A model generated the notes under the pieces. It made no database searches and was not told the origin of the DNA. It saw only the letters and a program-made list of their open reading frames with translations. Source: Clostridia bacterium (lineage in GTDB: Bacteria; Bacillota_A; Clostridia; TANB77; CAG-508). From it: a stretch of DNA of 64,000 nt. Of the stretch, positions 1-9,161 are shown piece by piece (positions within the stretch are counted from its first letter, which is position 1; the number at the start of each line of letters is the position of its first letter). The position numbers and the translations under genes are program-made. The DNA is taken from assembly GCA_022791475.1 (NCBI GenBank), contig JAAVZD010000014.1:1-64000 (forward strand), given 5' to 3'.

Positions 1-1
1 A

Positions 2-1150
2 ACAATCACAAAGAAAAGAACAGTCACAGAAACATTATTACCAGGAGCTGTCATTGGATTATTAGATGCAGACGGAAACAAAATAGCTGAAAAAACAACA
101 GGAGAAAACGGAGCAGTATCATTTACAGGGCTAGAAGTAGGAAGTTACTACTATAAAGAAATAAGTGCTCCAGCAGGGTACATATTAAATAATACAGAGT
201 ATCACTTCACAGTAAATAATGATGGAAGCTTAACACTAGGAGACGGAACAACCAAAGTAATTTACAATGACAGAGTAACAATGACAGAAGGAATAACAAT
301 CACAAAGAAAAGAACAGGCACAGAAACATTATTACCAGGAGCCGTAATTGGATTATTTGATACAGATGGAAACAAAATAGCTGAAAAAACAACAGGAGAA
401 AACGGAGCAGTATCATTCACAGGACTAGAAGTAGGAAATTACTACTATAAAGAAATAAGTGCTCCATCAGGATACATATTAAATAATACAGAGTATCACT
501 TCACAGTAAATAATGATGGAAGCGTAACACTAGGAGACGGAACAACAAAAGTAATCTACAACGACAGAGTAACAATGGAAGAAGACTTAACAATCACAAA
601 GAAAAGAACAGGCACAGAAACATTATTACCAGGAGCTGTAATTGGTATATTTAGTAAAGATGGAGAAGAAATAGAACGTAAAACCACAGGAGAAAATGGA
701 CAAGTAATATTTACAGGTTTAGAAATAGGAAGTTACTACTATAAAGAAATTAGTGCTCCAATAGGGTATGTAATAAACAATACACAATATCACTTTACAG
801 TAAATAACGATGGTACAATAATATTAGCAGATAATTTAAATAAAATAATATATAATGAAGCAATAACTGCAGATCATATAATAATAACAAAATATGTAAC
901 TAATACAGTAACACCAGTATCAGGTGCAACAATTGGGTTATTTGATATGAATGGAAATAAATTACAAGAGCAAATAACAAATGAAAACGGACAAGTAGAT
1001 TTTTCTAAATTAGAATCAGGAACATATCAATATAAAGAATTAATAGCACCAAAAGGATATATATTAAATGAAACAATATATACATTTACAATTAAAGAAG
1101 ATGGTACAATAATATTTAAAGAAAATACAAATGGAATAATATATAATGAA
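2..1150 (+). repeat. Tandem 294-bp (98-residue) Cna-B coding repeats
   Basis: Four in-frame units begin near 2, 296, 590 and 884, each exactly 294 bp apart. The first two are almost identical at DNA level, the third is diverged in its second half and the fourth is clearly older. This gradient fits array growth at the 5' side by unequal recombination. More units may lie upstream of the window. Confidence 0.9.
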
Positions 1151-1384
1151 AAAGAAAATATTCCAGATACGCCAGATATACCAGATACACCAGATACACC
1201 AGATATACCAGATACGCCAGATATTCCAGATACACCAGATATTCCAGATAAAGATAATACAAAAGCAGAGGGAAAATTACCACAAACAGGATATATATTT
1301 AAATTTAATATAATACTTATTTTATCAATAATTGTATGTATATATAATTTTATAAAAATGAATAAGAATAAAGAAATAAAGTAG
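2..1384 (+). CDS. LPXTG-anchored surface protein with Cna-B (SpaA-like) repeats, 5' partial
   Basis: The frame is open from the window edge, so the true start lies upstream. It consists of 98-residue repeats, each with the Cna-B/prealbumin-like pattern 'LPGAVIGLFD...GLEVGxYYYKEISAPxGY', then an Asp-Pro-Thr/Ile spacer, an LPQTG sortase motif (1277-1291), a hydrophobic segment and a Lys-rich tail. Proteins of this type form pilus or stalk-like wall structures; the Lys and Asn in such domains often make isopeptide bonds (family knowledge, not shown here). It would be exported and linked to peptidoglycan by sortase A. No signal peptide is visible because the 5' end is missing. The nearly identical units suggest expansion by recombination. 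Confident on class, unsure of ligand. Confidence 0.9.
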   Translation, partial: TITKKRTVTETLLPGAVIGLLDADGNKIAEKTTGENGAVSFTGLEVGSYYYKEISAPAGYILNNTEYHFTVNNDGSLTLGDGTTKVIYNDRVTMTEGITITKKRTGTETLLPGAVIGLFDTDGNKIAEKTTGENGAVSFTGLEVGNYYYKEISAPSGYILNNTEYHFTVNNDGSVTLGDGTTKVIYNDRVTMEEDLTITKKRTGTETLLPGAVIGIFSKDGEEIERKTTGENGQVIFTGLEIGSYYYKEISAPIGYVINNTQYHFTVNNDGTIILADNLNKIIYNEAITADHIIITKYVTNTVTPVSGATIGLFDMNGNKLQEQITNENGQVDFSKLESGTYQYKELIAPKGYILNETIYTFTIKEDGTIIFKENTNGIIYNEKENIPDTPDIPDTPDTPDIPDTPDIPDTPDIPDKDNTKAEGKLPQTGYIFKFNIILILSIIVCIYNFIKMNKNKEIK

Positions 1385-1448
1385 ATTAAAAGATTAAAAT
1401 AATATTAATTTAATACTATATTATTTTGTATGTGATAAAATGTATAAT

Positions 1449-1497
1449 AAACAAGTAAACGCAAATAATAAATAAAAATTTGCGTTTATTTGTTTGT
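1449..1497 (+). terminator. Rho-independent terminator after the Cna-B gene
   Basis: An 18-bp stem (1449-1466 with 1478-1495, one G-T pair) encloses an 11-nt A-rich loop and runs into a T-rich stretch. It separates the surface-protein gene from the next promoter. Confidence 0.75.
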
Positions 1498-1531
1498 AAC
1501 AAAAAAGTAATATTTAAAACTAATTATTTTG

Positions 1532-1560
1532 TTGACAAAATAAGGCAATAAGGTTATATT
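1532..1560 (+). promoter_or_regulatory. Sigma-A type promoter for the cohesin-like gene
   Basis: TTGACA at 1532-1537, 17 bp, then TATATT at 1555-1560. It lies about 90 bp before the ATG at 1651, so the cohesin-like gene is probably its own transcription unit. Confidence 0.75.
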
Positions 1561-1650
1561 TATATTAATAGCAAGAATTTTATCTAAAAATGTTTAAAAA
1601 AAGATAAAATGTTTAAAATAATATAAACATAAGAGAAGGAAGGAGAAAAT

Positions 1651-2370
1651 ATGAAAAGGAGTATAAAAATATTATTAGCAGTAATAATAATAATGATGTA
1701 TATAGCAGGAACAGTAAATGCAGCATCTATTGCAATGGAATTAAAAAGCAGTTCTAAGCTAGTTGCTGGAGATACAGTTGTAGTAACATTAAGAATATCA
1801 AATATTGATGTAGCAAATGGAGTAAATGCCATGAGTGGAAAACTAGTATATGATCCGAATATATTTGAAGCAATAACAGAACAAAATTATACAACAGCTT
1901 TTCAAGGACTAAATTCATGGTCTGTAAACCCAATGGGATATAATGCAGAACAAAATATATTTACAGCTCTAAGAGGAAATAATGTAAATATGGCAAGTGA
2001 TGTAATGCAAATAAAATTAAAAGTAAAATCAACAGTTACAGTTGATTCTACAGCAATAGAAGTAAAAGATATGGAATTTTCTGGAGGAATGGAAACAGGA
2101 GATATTAATCCTGTAGATGTAAGTATAAAAATTAACAAAGCAGCTCAAATAACACCAGAAGATCCAAATAAAACTAATACACAACAAGGAGGACAAACTA
2201 CACAACCACCAAAAACAAATACACAATCACCAGTTGTAAATGGAAATAATACACCAACTACAAAATTACCACAAACAGGAGAAGAATATGGAATAGTACT
2301 AGCAATAGCAGTGGTTGCAATAGTATCAATAATAGCTTATATAAGATATAAAAATGTAAATATAAAATAA
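1651..2370 (+). CDS. LPXTG-anchored protein with cohesin-like domain
   Basis: A Lys/Arg start and hydrophobic core form a signal peptide (residues 1-25, cleavage near 'VNAAS'). Residues about 26-155 have the pattern of a cohesin-type beta-sandwich ('VAGDTVVVTLRISNID...GVNAMSGKLVYDPN'). A Thr/Pro/Asn/Gln spacer follows, then LPQTG at residue 206, a transmembrane helix and a basic tail. Cohesins bind dockerins and anchor enzymes or partners at the cell surface; that role is inferred. The ribosome site GGAAGGAG precedes the ATG. Only one cohesin unit is present, unlike classical scaffoldins. Confidence 0.75.
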   Translation: MKRSIKILLAVIIIMMYIAGTVNAASIAMELKSSSKLVAGDTVVVTLRISNIDVANGVNAMSGKLVYDPNIFEAITEQNYTTAFQGLNSWSVNPMGYNAEQNIFTALRGNNVNMASDVMQIKLKVKSTVTVDSTAIEVKDMEFSGGMETGDINPVDVSIKINKAAQITPEDPNKTNTQQGGQTTQPPKTNTQSPVVNGNNTPTTKLPQTGEEYGIVLAIAVVAIVSIIAYIRYKNVNIK

Positions 2371-2374
2371 TTTA

Positions 2375-2417
2375 AAATATCTCAAATAAGAAATACTTAT
2401 TTGGGATATTTTTTATA
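2375..2417 (+). terminator. Terminator after the cohesin-like gene
   Basis: 16-bp stem (2375-2390 with 2396-2411, one G-T pair), 5-nt loop, followed by Ts. Confidence 0.8.
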
Positions 2418-2561
2418 TTCTTAGGAAATTCATACTCGTCAGATGTAAATTTTCTTAGAATATAGTTATATAAGAATTAAATTTTATTATGCGACTTTGC
2501 CACTTAAAAAATGTTGTTCTTATTTTTTTAATTATTAATATAAATTAATAGGTGATTAATT

Positions 2562-3416
2562 ATGAAATTAGGAATTTGTTTTGCAGGTGGAGGAATAAAA
2601 GGGGCAGCTCATATAGGTGCATTAAAAGCATTTGAAGAAGAAAATATAGAATTTGATTATATATCAGGTACTTCATCAGGAAGTATAGTAGCTACTTTAT
2701 ATGCAATAGGTTATAAATCTGACGAAATATATAATATATTTAAAAAATATATTAATAAAGTAAATTATATAGAAACAAAAAATATTATGAAATTAATTTT
2801 AGGTTTATTAATAAAAAGAAAAGTAATTATTAAAGGGCTAAATAGTGGCAAAATAATAGAAAAATTAGTATATAAAGAATGTAATAAAAAAGGAATAAAA
2901 AATATAAGCCAAATTAATAAAAAATTATTAATTCCTTCAGTAGATATGTGTGATGGAAAAATATATGTATTTTCTTCAATAAAAAATAGAGAAGTATATT
3001 CAGATAAAATAATATATGAAGATGATATAGAAATAGGAAAAGCAGTTAGGGCAAGTTGTAGTTATCCAGGAGTATTTTCACCTATGGAATATAAAAAAAC
3101 ATATTTAATAGATGGAGGAATACGTGAAAATGTGCCATGGAAAGAGCTAAAGTTGTGTGGTGTAGATAAGGTTATATCAATTGTTTTTGAAAATGAAATA
3201 AAGAAAAAGCAAGAAGTAAATATTATAGATGTAATAACGAAATCAATTGATATATTATGCCATGAATTATCTACATATGAATTAGAAGGAGCAGATAATT
3301 TAATAAAAATAAAAACAAAAGATATTCACTTATTAGATAAAAATAAAATAGATTATTTATATAATTTAGGTTATATAGAAGCAAAAGGAAAAATTAAAAA
3401 TATATTAAATAAATAA
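2562..3416 (+). CDS. Patatin-like phospholipase (RssA/YchK-type)
   Basis: 284 residues with all patatin landmarks: the oxyanion-hole glycine loop 'GGGIKG' at residues 9-14, the nucleophile motif 'GTSSG' (Ser near residue 40) and the catalytic Asp in 'DGGIREN' (about residue 187). The family cleaves acyl esters of lipids with a Ser-Asp dyad in the cytoplasm or at the membrane face. No signal peptide. AGGTG precedes the ATG. It is isolated between two transcription units, so the context gives no substrate. Confidence 0.88.
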   Translation: MKLGICFAGGGIKGAAHIGALKAFEEENIEFDYISGTSSGSIVATLYAIGYKSDEIYNIFKKYINKVNYIETKNIMKLILGLLIKRKVIIKGLNSGKIIEKLVYKECNKKGIKNISQINKKLLIPSVDMCDGKIYVFSSIKNREVYSDKIIYEDDIEIGKAVRASCSYPGVFSPMEYKKTYLIDGGIRENVPWKELKLCGVDKVISIVFENEIKKKQEVNIIDVITKSIDILCHELSTYELEGADNLIKIKTKDIHLLDKNKIDYLYNLGYIEAKGKIKNILNK

Positions 3417-3518
3417 AATTAATACTATTTTATTTATTATTTAAAAATTAAGTTCTAAAATAGACTTGTCTTAAATATTATTAAACAAAAGAAAATTAAA
3501 GGAAGGAAAATATTAGAT

Positions 3519-4070
3519 ATGAAAAGAATAATAATTATTTTAATAATAATATGCTTAATAATTGCAGCTATTTTTGGAGTATATTATTTTTTAGTTCAAA
3601 AAAGGGAAGTAGGTATAATAGAATATACTCCACAAGAAGAAATATCAGAAGAACAAATGAGGCAAACCATAGTATCATTATATTTTAAAACAGGCGAAGA
3701 ATTAGTACCAGAGGCAAGATTAATAGATGTAAAACAATTATTAAACAATCCATATGAAGAAATATTAAAAATGTTAATAGAAGGTCCAAAAAACAATAAT
3801 TTAGAAAAAACTATACCAGAAGAAACAAAAATAAATAAAATACAAAAAGAAAATGATATTTTAATAATTGATTTATCAAAAGAATTTATAGAAAATCATA
3901 AGGGTGGAGAAAAGGAAGAAAAAATAACGATTAATTCAATATTAAATACATTAACAGAATTAACAGAAATTAATGGAATAAAAATATTAATAAATGGAGA
4001 AGAAAATAAAGAATTTAAAGATGGAAAAATTAATTTTAAAAATGTATTTAATAAAATTATAAAAGAATAA
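3519..4070 (+). CDS. GerMN-domain protein (spore germination/sporulation type)
   Basis: An N-terminal membrane anchor (residues 3-25) precedes one GerMN domain, recognisable from 'VSLYFKTGEELVPEAR', 'LIEGP' and the C-terminal 'INSILNTLTEL...ILING'. B. subtilis GerM has two such domains and acts in sporulation and germination; the single-domain anchored form is common in Clostridia. The start is set by AAGGAAGG ahead of ATG. Probable extracytoplasmic location. Confidence 0.8.
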   Translation: MKRIIIILIIICLIIAAIFGVYYFLVQKREVGIIEYTPQEEISEEQMRQTIVSLYFKTGEELVPEARLIDVKQLLNNPYEEILKMLIEGPKNNNLEKTIPEETKINKIQKENDILIIDLSKEFIENHKGGEKEEKITINSILNTLTELTEINGIKILINGEENKEFKDGKINFKNVFNKIIKE

Positions 4071-4076
4071 TAAATA

Positions 4077-4112
4077 AAAAAATGGAAAAATAAGATCTTT
4101 CCATTTTTTTAT
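4077..4112. terminator. Bidirectional terminator
   Basis: 12-bp stem (4077-4088 with 4098-4109) flanked by A and T runs. It can serve the GerMN gene on + and the small gene ending at 4129 on -. Confidence 0.75.
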
Positions 4113-4128
4113 TTATTAAAATTATTTT

Positions 4129-4332
4129 TTATTTTAAAAATTTATATAAATTAATACACTTAAAAGTATTTCTTAAATCACATAAAAATTTTTCAATTTC
4201 GTACAAATTATTTAAATCAAATTTATTATTACAACAATTTTTAGAATTATTTTTATAACAATTATTATAATATTTTTTATTATTTAAATTATTATATGAA
4301 TAATTATTTTTTTTATAACTATTTATATTCAT
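4129..4332 (-). CDS. Small Asn/Tyr/Lys-rich hypothetical protein
   Basis: 67 residues. The first half is Asn/Tyr/Lys-rich with two Cys clusters ('NNCYKN', 'NCCNN'); the second half looks helical. AAGGTGG lies about 6 nt before the ATG and a terminator follows, both supporting a real gene. The composition recalls small spore-coat proteins, but I recognise no family. Low-complexity sequence in an AT-rich setting leaves doubt. Confidence 0.5.
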   Translation of the reverse strand: MNINSYKKNNYSYNNLNNKKYYNNCYKNNSKNCCNNKFDLNNLYEIEKFLCDLRNTFKCINLYKFLK

Positions 4333-4717
4333 TTATTAACCACCTTAATATAATATATGAAATTAGATATTAAAAGTGCTAATAGTTAATAACAAAAAAT
4401 AATAGAATTAAAAGAAAATGAAAATAAAAATAGCAAATAAAAAATACGGAAAGAGCATCGGATAAGCGAATAAGACCAATATATATATAAAGAAAAAACC
4501 ACTATACATAAATATAAAAGAGAATATAAAAAAATAAAATAATTAAAATGTAACCTGTAACCAAGAAAAATATTAAAAGATGATAATATAAAAAACAACA
4601 AACAAATAAAATAAAGTAAAAAATTAAAAATAATTGTCAAAATAAATTATAAAATAAAACTAAAAATAAATAAAAAATAAAATTAGAAAATTAACTAAAA
4701 ACGAAATAAAAATATTA

Positions 4718-4975
4718 AAAATTAATTTTAAAAATTAAAAAAATAGAAATTATAAAAGTTAATTTTAAAAATTAAAAAATAGAAATTATAAAAACTAATT
4801 TTAAAAATTAAAAAATAGAAATTATAAAAATTAATTAAAAAAATAAAAAGTAAAAATTGTAAAAGTTAATTTTAAAAATAGAAAATATAGAAATTAAATT
4901 TAAAAATAAAAAATAGAAATTATAAAAATTGACTTTAAAAATTGAAAATAAAAATTACAAAAGTTATTATAAAAT
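4718..4975 (+). repeat. Degenerate tandem repeat, about 37-bp unit
   Basis: About seven imperfect copies of a unit around 'AATTTTAAAAATTAAAAAAT' followed by 'AGAAATTATAAAA'. The first three copies are nearly identical, the later ones drift. Confidence 0.75.
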
Positions 4976-5322
4976 AAATTAAAAAATAAAAATATAATTT
5001 TAAAATTGAAAATAAAATATTTAAAATTATATTATAAAGAATTATTTTATTAATTTTTTAAAAAATTAATAAAACAAAAATAAAAAAATAATTAAATAAT
5101 AAATATTTAATAAAAAATATAATAAATATTAAAATATGTATACAACACTATTAGTACAGCCTACAATAAATACTAAATAAAATTTTAAAATTAATAAAAC
5201 AAAAAATTAATACTAAATGTAAACAAAAAATATAAAAAATAAATTATTAAATTTTAAAAATATAAAATAAAAAAATGAAACTATTAAAAATATAATTTTT
5301 AAATAAAAATTTTGTAAATAAA

Positions 5323-5490
5323 AATAATTTTTATAAATAAATTTTAATACAAAAAATAAAAAAAATTATAAATAAATTTTAATACGAAAAAATGAAAATA
5401 ATTTTATAAACAAATTTTAATACGAAAAAGTAAAAATAATTTTATAAATAAATTTTAATACAAAAAATAAAAATAATTTTAGCAAATAAG
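5323..5490 (+). repeat. Degenerate tandem repeat, about 41-bp unit
   Basis: Four copies of a unit built on 'ATAAATAAATTTTAATAC' followed by an A-rich stretch. Unrelated in unit to the block at 4718. Confidence 0.7.
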
Positions 5491-6130
5491 TTTTTAATAT
5501 TAAAAACAAAAAGAAATTTATATATAAGTTTTTTATAAATACTAAAAAATATTAAATAAAAAATAATATATAATATTAAATATTTTGTAATTATTTAATA
5601 TTATAATAAAAAAATATATAAATAAAAACAATTAAATTTAATTTTTTAAAAATTATTTAAATAAAATTTAGTACAATAAGAAGAAATGTATGAGTAAGTT
5701 AGTAACAAAAAACAGTTAGAGAAATTCAAACAAGTAATTTAGTTTTAATGCGAGATAAAAAAAGAAAGTTTTGTCAAAAAATGAAACATGAAAAATTGAT
5801 ATAATGTATCGGCTTAAAGAAAAGAAGAAAAATACAAAGAACACAAAAAACAGTAAACATAAGATAAAATGATTGATAAAGGAATGAAAGTTATATAAAA
5901 ATATAGATATGTTTTTTGTATAAAAAATTTAAAATCTAAAATGAAAAGTACAAAAAACATAAAATAATATATAATAAAATTTAATTAATTATAAAAAAAA
6001 GATTTAATTTAATTATATTTATATTATTAATTGAATAAAAAATAAAATTAAAAATTTAATAATTATAATTGGATGAAAAATAACAAAAAATATGTTACAA
6101 TATTTATTATAACAATGAAGGGAAAAAGAT

Positions 6131-6874
6131 ATGGAAAATTTAATTGAAAAAAATGAAAGAATAGATGATTTAGAATTTAAAGGATTAAAAATAATTCAAA
6201 AAAATAATGGATTTTGTTTTGGAATTGATAGTGTATTACTTTCAGATTTTGCAAAAGAAATAAAAAATAATAGTAATGTTCTTGACTTAGGAACAGGAAC
6301 TGGAATATTAAGTATTCTATTATCAGGAAAAACAAATTTAGAAAAGATATATGCAATAGAAATTCAAAAAGATATTGCAAATATGGCCAAAAGAAGTGTT
6401 ATATTAAATAAATTAGAAGATAAAATTGAAATTATAAATACAGATATTAAAAACTTAAGAAATATATTTGATATAAACACATTTGATGCTATTGTAACAA
6501 ACCCGCCATATAAACAACAAAGTACAGGAAAAACAAATGAAAATGAATATAAGTATATTTCAAGACATGAGACTACAGCAAATTTATCTGATTTTATAAA
6601 AATAAGTGTACAATTATTAAAAGATAAAGGTGCTTTTTATATGGTACATAGACCTGAAAGATTAGTTGATATTATATATGAATTAAGGAATAATAAATTA
6701 GAACCTAAAAATATAAAATTTGTTTATTCAAATAAAGAAAAAGAACCAAAACTTGTTCTAATAAAAGCAGTAAAAAATGCTAATAAATTTTTAAAAGTAG
6801 AAAAGCCATTATTTGTTTATAATGAGGATGGTAATTATACAGAAGAAATATTAAAAATATATAATAAAATTTAA
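6131..6874 (+). CDS. TrmN6/YabB-type adenine-N6 methyltransferase
   Basis: 247 residues. SAM-binding motif 'DLGTGTGILS' near residues 48-57 and the catalytic 'NPPY' motif near residue 126 identify an N6-adenine methyltransferase of the COG4123 type, which modifies tRNA1(Val) A37 in E. coli. Gene order with rsmI and a convergent abrB matches B. subtilis yabB-yabC-abrB, supporting the call. Substrate is inferred from homology. Confidence 0.85.
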   Translation: MENLIEKNERIDDLEFKGLKIIQKNNGFCFGIDSVLLSDFAKEIKNNSNVLDLGTGTGILSILLSGKTNLEKIYAIEIQKDIANMAKRSVILNKLEDKIEIINTDIKNLRNIFDINTFDAIVTNPPYKQQSTGKTNENEYKYISRHETTANLSDFIKISVQLLKDKGAFYMVHRPERLVDIIYELRNNKLEPKNIKFVYSNKEKEPKLVLIKAVKNANKFLKVEKPLFVYNEDGNYTEEILKIYNKI

Positions 6875-6948
6875 ATTATAATAAATAGTTAGTTGATAAA
6901 AAAATAGTAAAGAGTGAAAAATTAATAGTACAAATTCATAGAATTTGA

Positions 6949-7003
6949 TGTAGGGGCTTATATCTAAAAGGAATACAATATAGGAATACCAAATAGATAA
7001 AAA
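6949..7003 (+). repeat. Dispersed hairpin repeat, copy 1 (degenerate)
   Basis: Begins TGTAGGGGCTTA and contains GGAATAC, like the other copies, but the right arm is decayed. It lies in the leader of rsmI. Confidence 0.6.
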
Positions 7004-7030
7004 TTTTATAAAGTAGTGAGGAATGAAAAT

Positions 7031-7858
7031 ATGAGTGGAAAATTATATTTAGTAGCAACACCAATAGGAAATTTAGAAGATATTACATTAAGAGCTATAA
7101 GAATATTAAAAGAAGTAGATATTATACTTGCAGAAGATACAAGGCAAACATTAAAATTATTAAATCATTTAGAAATATCAAAGCCATTAATTAGCTATCA
7201 TAGGCATAATGAAGAAATAAAAGTAGATAATATAATAGAAAAATTAGAAGAAGGAGAAAATATTGCATTGGTTTCTGATGCAGGAACTCCTATAATTTCA
7301 GACCCTGGAGAAGTTGTAGTAAAAGAAGCATTAAAAAATAATATTGAAGTTATACCAATACCAGGTGCATGTGCACTAATTAATGGATTAATAGCATCAG
7401 GACTTGATGCAAGGGAATTTAGTTTTTATGGATTTTTATCATTAAATAAAAAGTTAAGGAAAGAAAAATTAGAAGAAATAAGAAATGAAAATAAAACTAT
7501 AATATTATATGAATCACCTCATAAAATATTAAATACATTAAATGATTTAAAAGAAATATTAGGTGATAGAAAAGTAGTTGTAGCAAGGGAATTAACCAAA
7601 ATACACGAAGAATACATAAGAGGTACTGTAAGCGAAATATTAGAAAAATATAAAGAACCTAAAGGAGAGCATATAATAATTATAGAAAAGAATAGCATTA
7701 AAAAGGAAGAACTACAAAACGATTTAATTAATTCAATGACTATCGAGCAACACTATAGCTACTACGAAAAACAAGGGTTTTCAAAAAATGAAATAATAAA
7801 GAAAATAGCAAAAGATAGAAATGTAACTAAAAATGAAATATATAAATTATTTATATAA
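7031..7858 (+). CDS. rsmI: 16S rRNA C1402 2'-O-methyltransferase RsmI
   Basis: 275 residues. The N-terminus 'GKLYLVATPIGNLEDIT', the motif 'AEDTRQT' and 'SDAGTPIISDPG' are signatures of the RsmI/YraL family, which methylates the ribose of C1402 in the 16S decoding centre. The ATG at 7031 is chosen because GTGAGG lies 8 nt before it; the GTG at 7016 is part of that ribosome site. Decoding-centre methylation affects start and frame fidelity, a point of interest given the recoding seen in this window. Confidence 0.95.
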   Translation: MSGKLYLVATPIGNLEDITLRAIRILKEVDIILAEDTRQTLKLLNHLEISKPLISYHRHNEEIKVDNIIEKLEEGENIALVSDAGTPIISDPGEVVVKEALKNNIEVIPIPGACALINGLIASGLDAREFSFYGFLSLNKKLRKEKLEEIRNENKTIILYESPHKILNTLNDLKEILGDRKVVVARELTKIHEEYIRGTVSEILEKYKEPKGEHIIIIEKNSIKKEELQNDLINSMTIEQHYSYYEKQGFSKNEIIKKIAKDRNVTKNEIYKLFI

Positions 7859-7862
7859 AATG

Positions 7863-7893
7863 AAAAGGATTGAAATAAATCAATCCTTTTTAA
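7863..7893. terminator. Bidirectional terminator between rsmI and abrB-like gene
   Basis: 10-bp stem AAAAGGATTG/CAATCCTTTT (7863-7872, 7881-7890) between convergent genes, with T-rich flanks on both sides. Confidence 0.85.
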
Positions 7894-8141
7894 TCATTAT
7901 TTAAAGTTTTTATTTGTTTTAAACATTTATTACAAATAAGTTTTCCTTTATATTCAGATAGTTTTTTAGTGTTTCCACAAAAAAGACAAGATTTTTCATA
8001 TTTTTTTAATACAATAGAAGAACCATCCACAAATATTTCAATAGGGTCTTTTTCTGATATATGAAATTGGTTTCTCAATTCTATTGGTATTACTACTCTT
8101 CCTAATTCATCTACTTTTCTAATTATTCCAGTTGATTTCAT
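7890..8141 (-). CDS. AbrB/SpoVT-family transition-state regulator
   Basis: 83 residues. The first 50 form the AbrB swapped-hairpin DNA-binding domain ('TGIIRKVDELGRVVIPIELR'). The C-terminus carries two CxxC pairs ('CLFCGN', 'CNKC'), a probable zinc knuckle. AbrB proteins repress post-exponential and sporulation genes. The convergent position beside rsmI is conserved in Bacillus. GGAGGAACTAAG precedes the ATG. Direct TTTGTCTA repeats upstream (about 8175 and 8203) could be autoregulatory sites (inference). Confidence 0.88.
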   Translation of the reverse strand: MKSTGIIRKVDELGRVVIPIELRNQFHISEKDPIEIFVDGSSIVLKKYEKSCLFCGNTKKLSEYKGKLICNKCLKQIKTLNND

Positions 8142-8368
8142 CTTAGTTCCTCCTTATTCGCCATTTTTCGACAAATTGTCTATAAATATAATATCATAAT
8201 TTGTCTAAAAATACAATAAAAAAGCGAAAAAAAATCAAAAAAATATTCCAGAAAATGTAAATTGCTAATATAAATTAAAGTGCTCGTTTATTTAGAAGGT
8301 TTATATTAAAAAAAGTAATAAATAAAATAAAAAAGAATAATATTAAAAAGATATTAAAGGGGGTAAAG

Positions 8369-8947
8369 ATGTTAAATATTATATGGCCAATTTTTATTAT
8401 TGCTTCTTTTATATATGCAATATTTACAGGTAATGTACAAAGTGTAAATAACTCTATATTTGAATCTACAGCAAGTAGTGTTAGTTTATCTATTACTTTT
8501 TTAGGAACTATATGTTTATGGACAGGAATAATGAAAATAGCGCAAAAAACCACATTCGTTACAAGGCTTACTACATTATTAAAACCTTTAATAAATTTTT
8601 TATTTCCTGAAATGAAAAATAATGAAAAGGCAAAAGAAGAAATTTCGATGAATATGATTGCAAATATTTTAGGACTTGGAAATGCTGCTACACCATTAGG
8701 ACTCAAGGCAATGAAAACAATGCAAAAAGAAAATAGTAAAAAAGATGTAATTTCAAATTCGATGGCTATGTTTATTGTTATAAACACAGCTTCACTCCAA
8801 TTAATACCTACAACAGTAATAGCAATAAGGTCTTCTTTAGGTTCTAGCGACCCTACTAAAATAATATTCCCAGTATGGGGAGCCACGATAGCAGCAGCTA
8901 TTGCAGGAGTAACAGCAACAAAATTATTTATTAAAATGAAAAAGTAG
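8369..8947 (+). CDS. spmA: Spore maturation protein A
   Basis: 192-residue polytopic membrane protein with the nucleoside-recognition (Gate) domain; the segment 'NILGLGNAATPLGLKAM' is the family signature. SpmA works with SpmB in spore core dehydration and heat resistance. AAAGGGGG precedes the ATG, and spmB follows after 214 bp, so they probably form one operon interrupted by a hairpin repeat. Confidence 0.93.
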   Translation: MLNIIWPIFIIASFIYAIFTGNVQSVNNSIFESTASSVSLSITFLGTICLWTGIMKIAQKTTFVTRLTTLLKPLINFLFPEMKNNEKAKEEISMNMIANILGLGNAATPLGLKAMKTMQKENSKKDVISNSMAMFIVINTASLQLIPTTVIAIRSSLGSSDPTKIIFPVWGATIAAAIAGVTATKLFIKMKK

Positions 8948-8988
8948 CAAAATAGAATAATTAATATTATATTGTTAAAAGAATTCAA

Positions 8989-9118
8989 TGTAGGGGACTA
9001 ATCTGTTAGGAATACCTAAAATTACACCCTAATAGCATATATATATAAATTTTAATTTGTGAAATGGGCGTAATTAGACAAATTTTCATAGGTATTCATA
9101 ATAGATTAAGTTCCTACA
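8989..9118. repeat. Dispersed hairpin repeat, copies 2 and 3 as an inverted pair
   Basis: A forward copy (8989-9031, TGTAGGGGACTAATC...) faces a reverse copy (9066-9118, ending ...GATTAAGTTCCTACA). Together they make a 130-bp palindromic element between spmA and spmB. Confidence 0.8.
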
Positions 9119-9161
9119 TTAATAAAGATATCAGATATAAATTATAAAATAGGAGGGAAAA

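Larger units (their letters stand above)
4386..6120. other. Extremely AT-rich noncoding island
   Basis: About 1.7 kb with very few G or C and a strong excess of A over T on the + strand. Predicted frames are low-complexity and lack ribosome sites, so no gene is called. It holds two tandem-repeat blocks (listed separately). The part from about 5680 to 5900 is more complex in sequence but still has no convincing frame. Confidence 0.8.

Noticed and set aside
4386..4640. 84-codon frame in the AT island
   Set aside because: Low-complexity hydrophobic translation of A-rich DNA, no ribosome site.
8275..8988. 237-codon open frame antisense to spmA
   Set aside because: Shadow of a hydrophobic gene in AT-rich DNA; no ribosome site and no family, while spmA on the other strand is certain.
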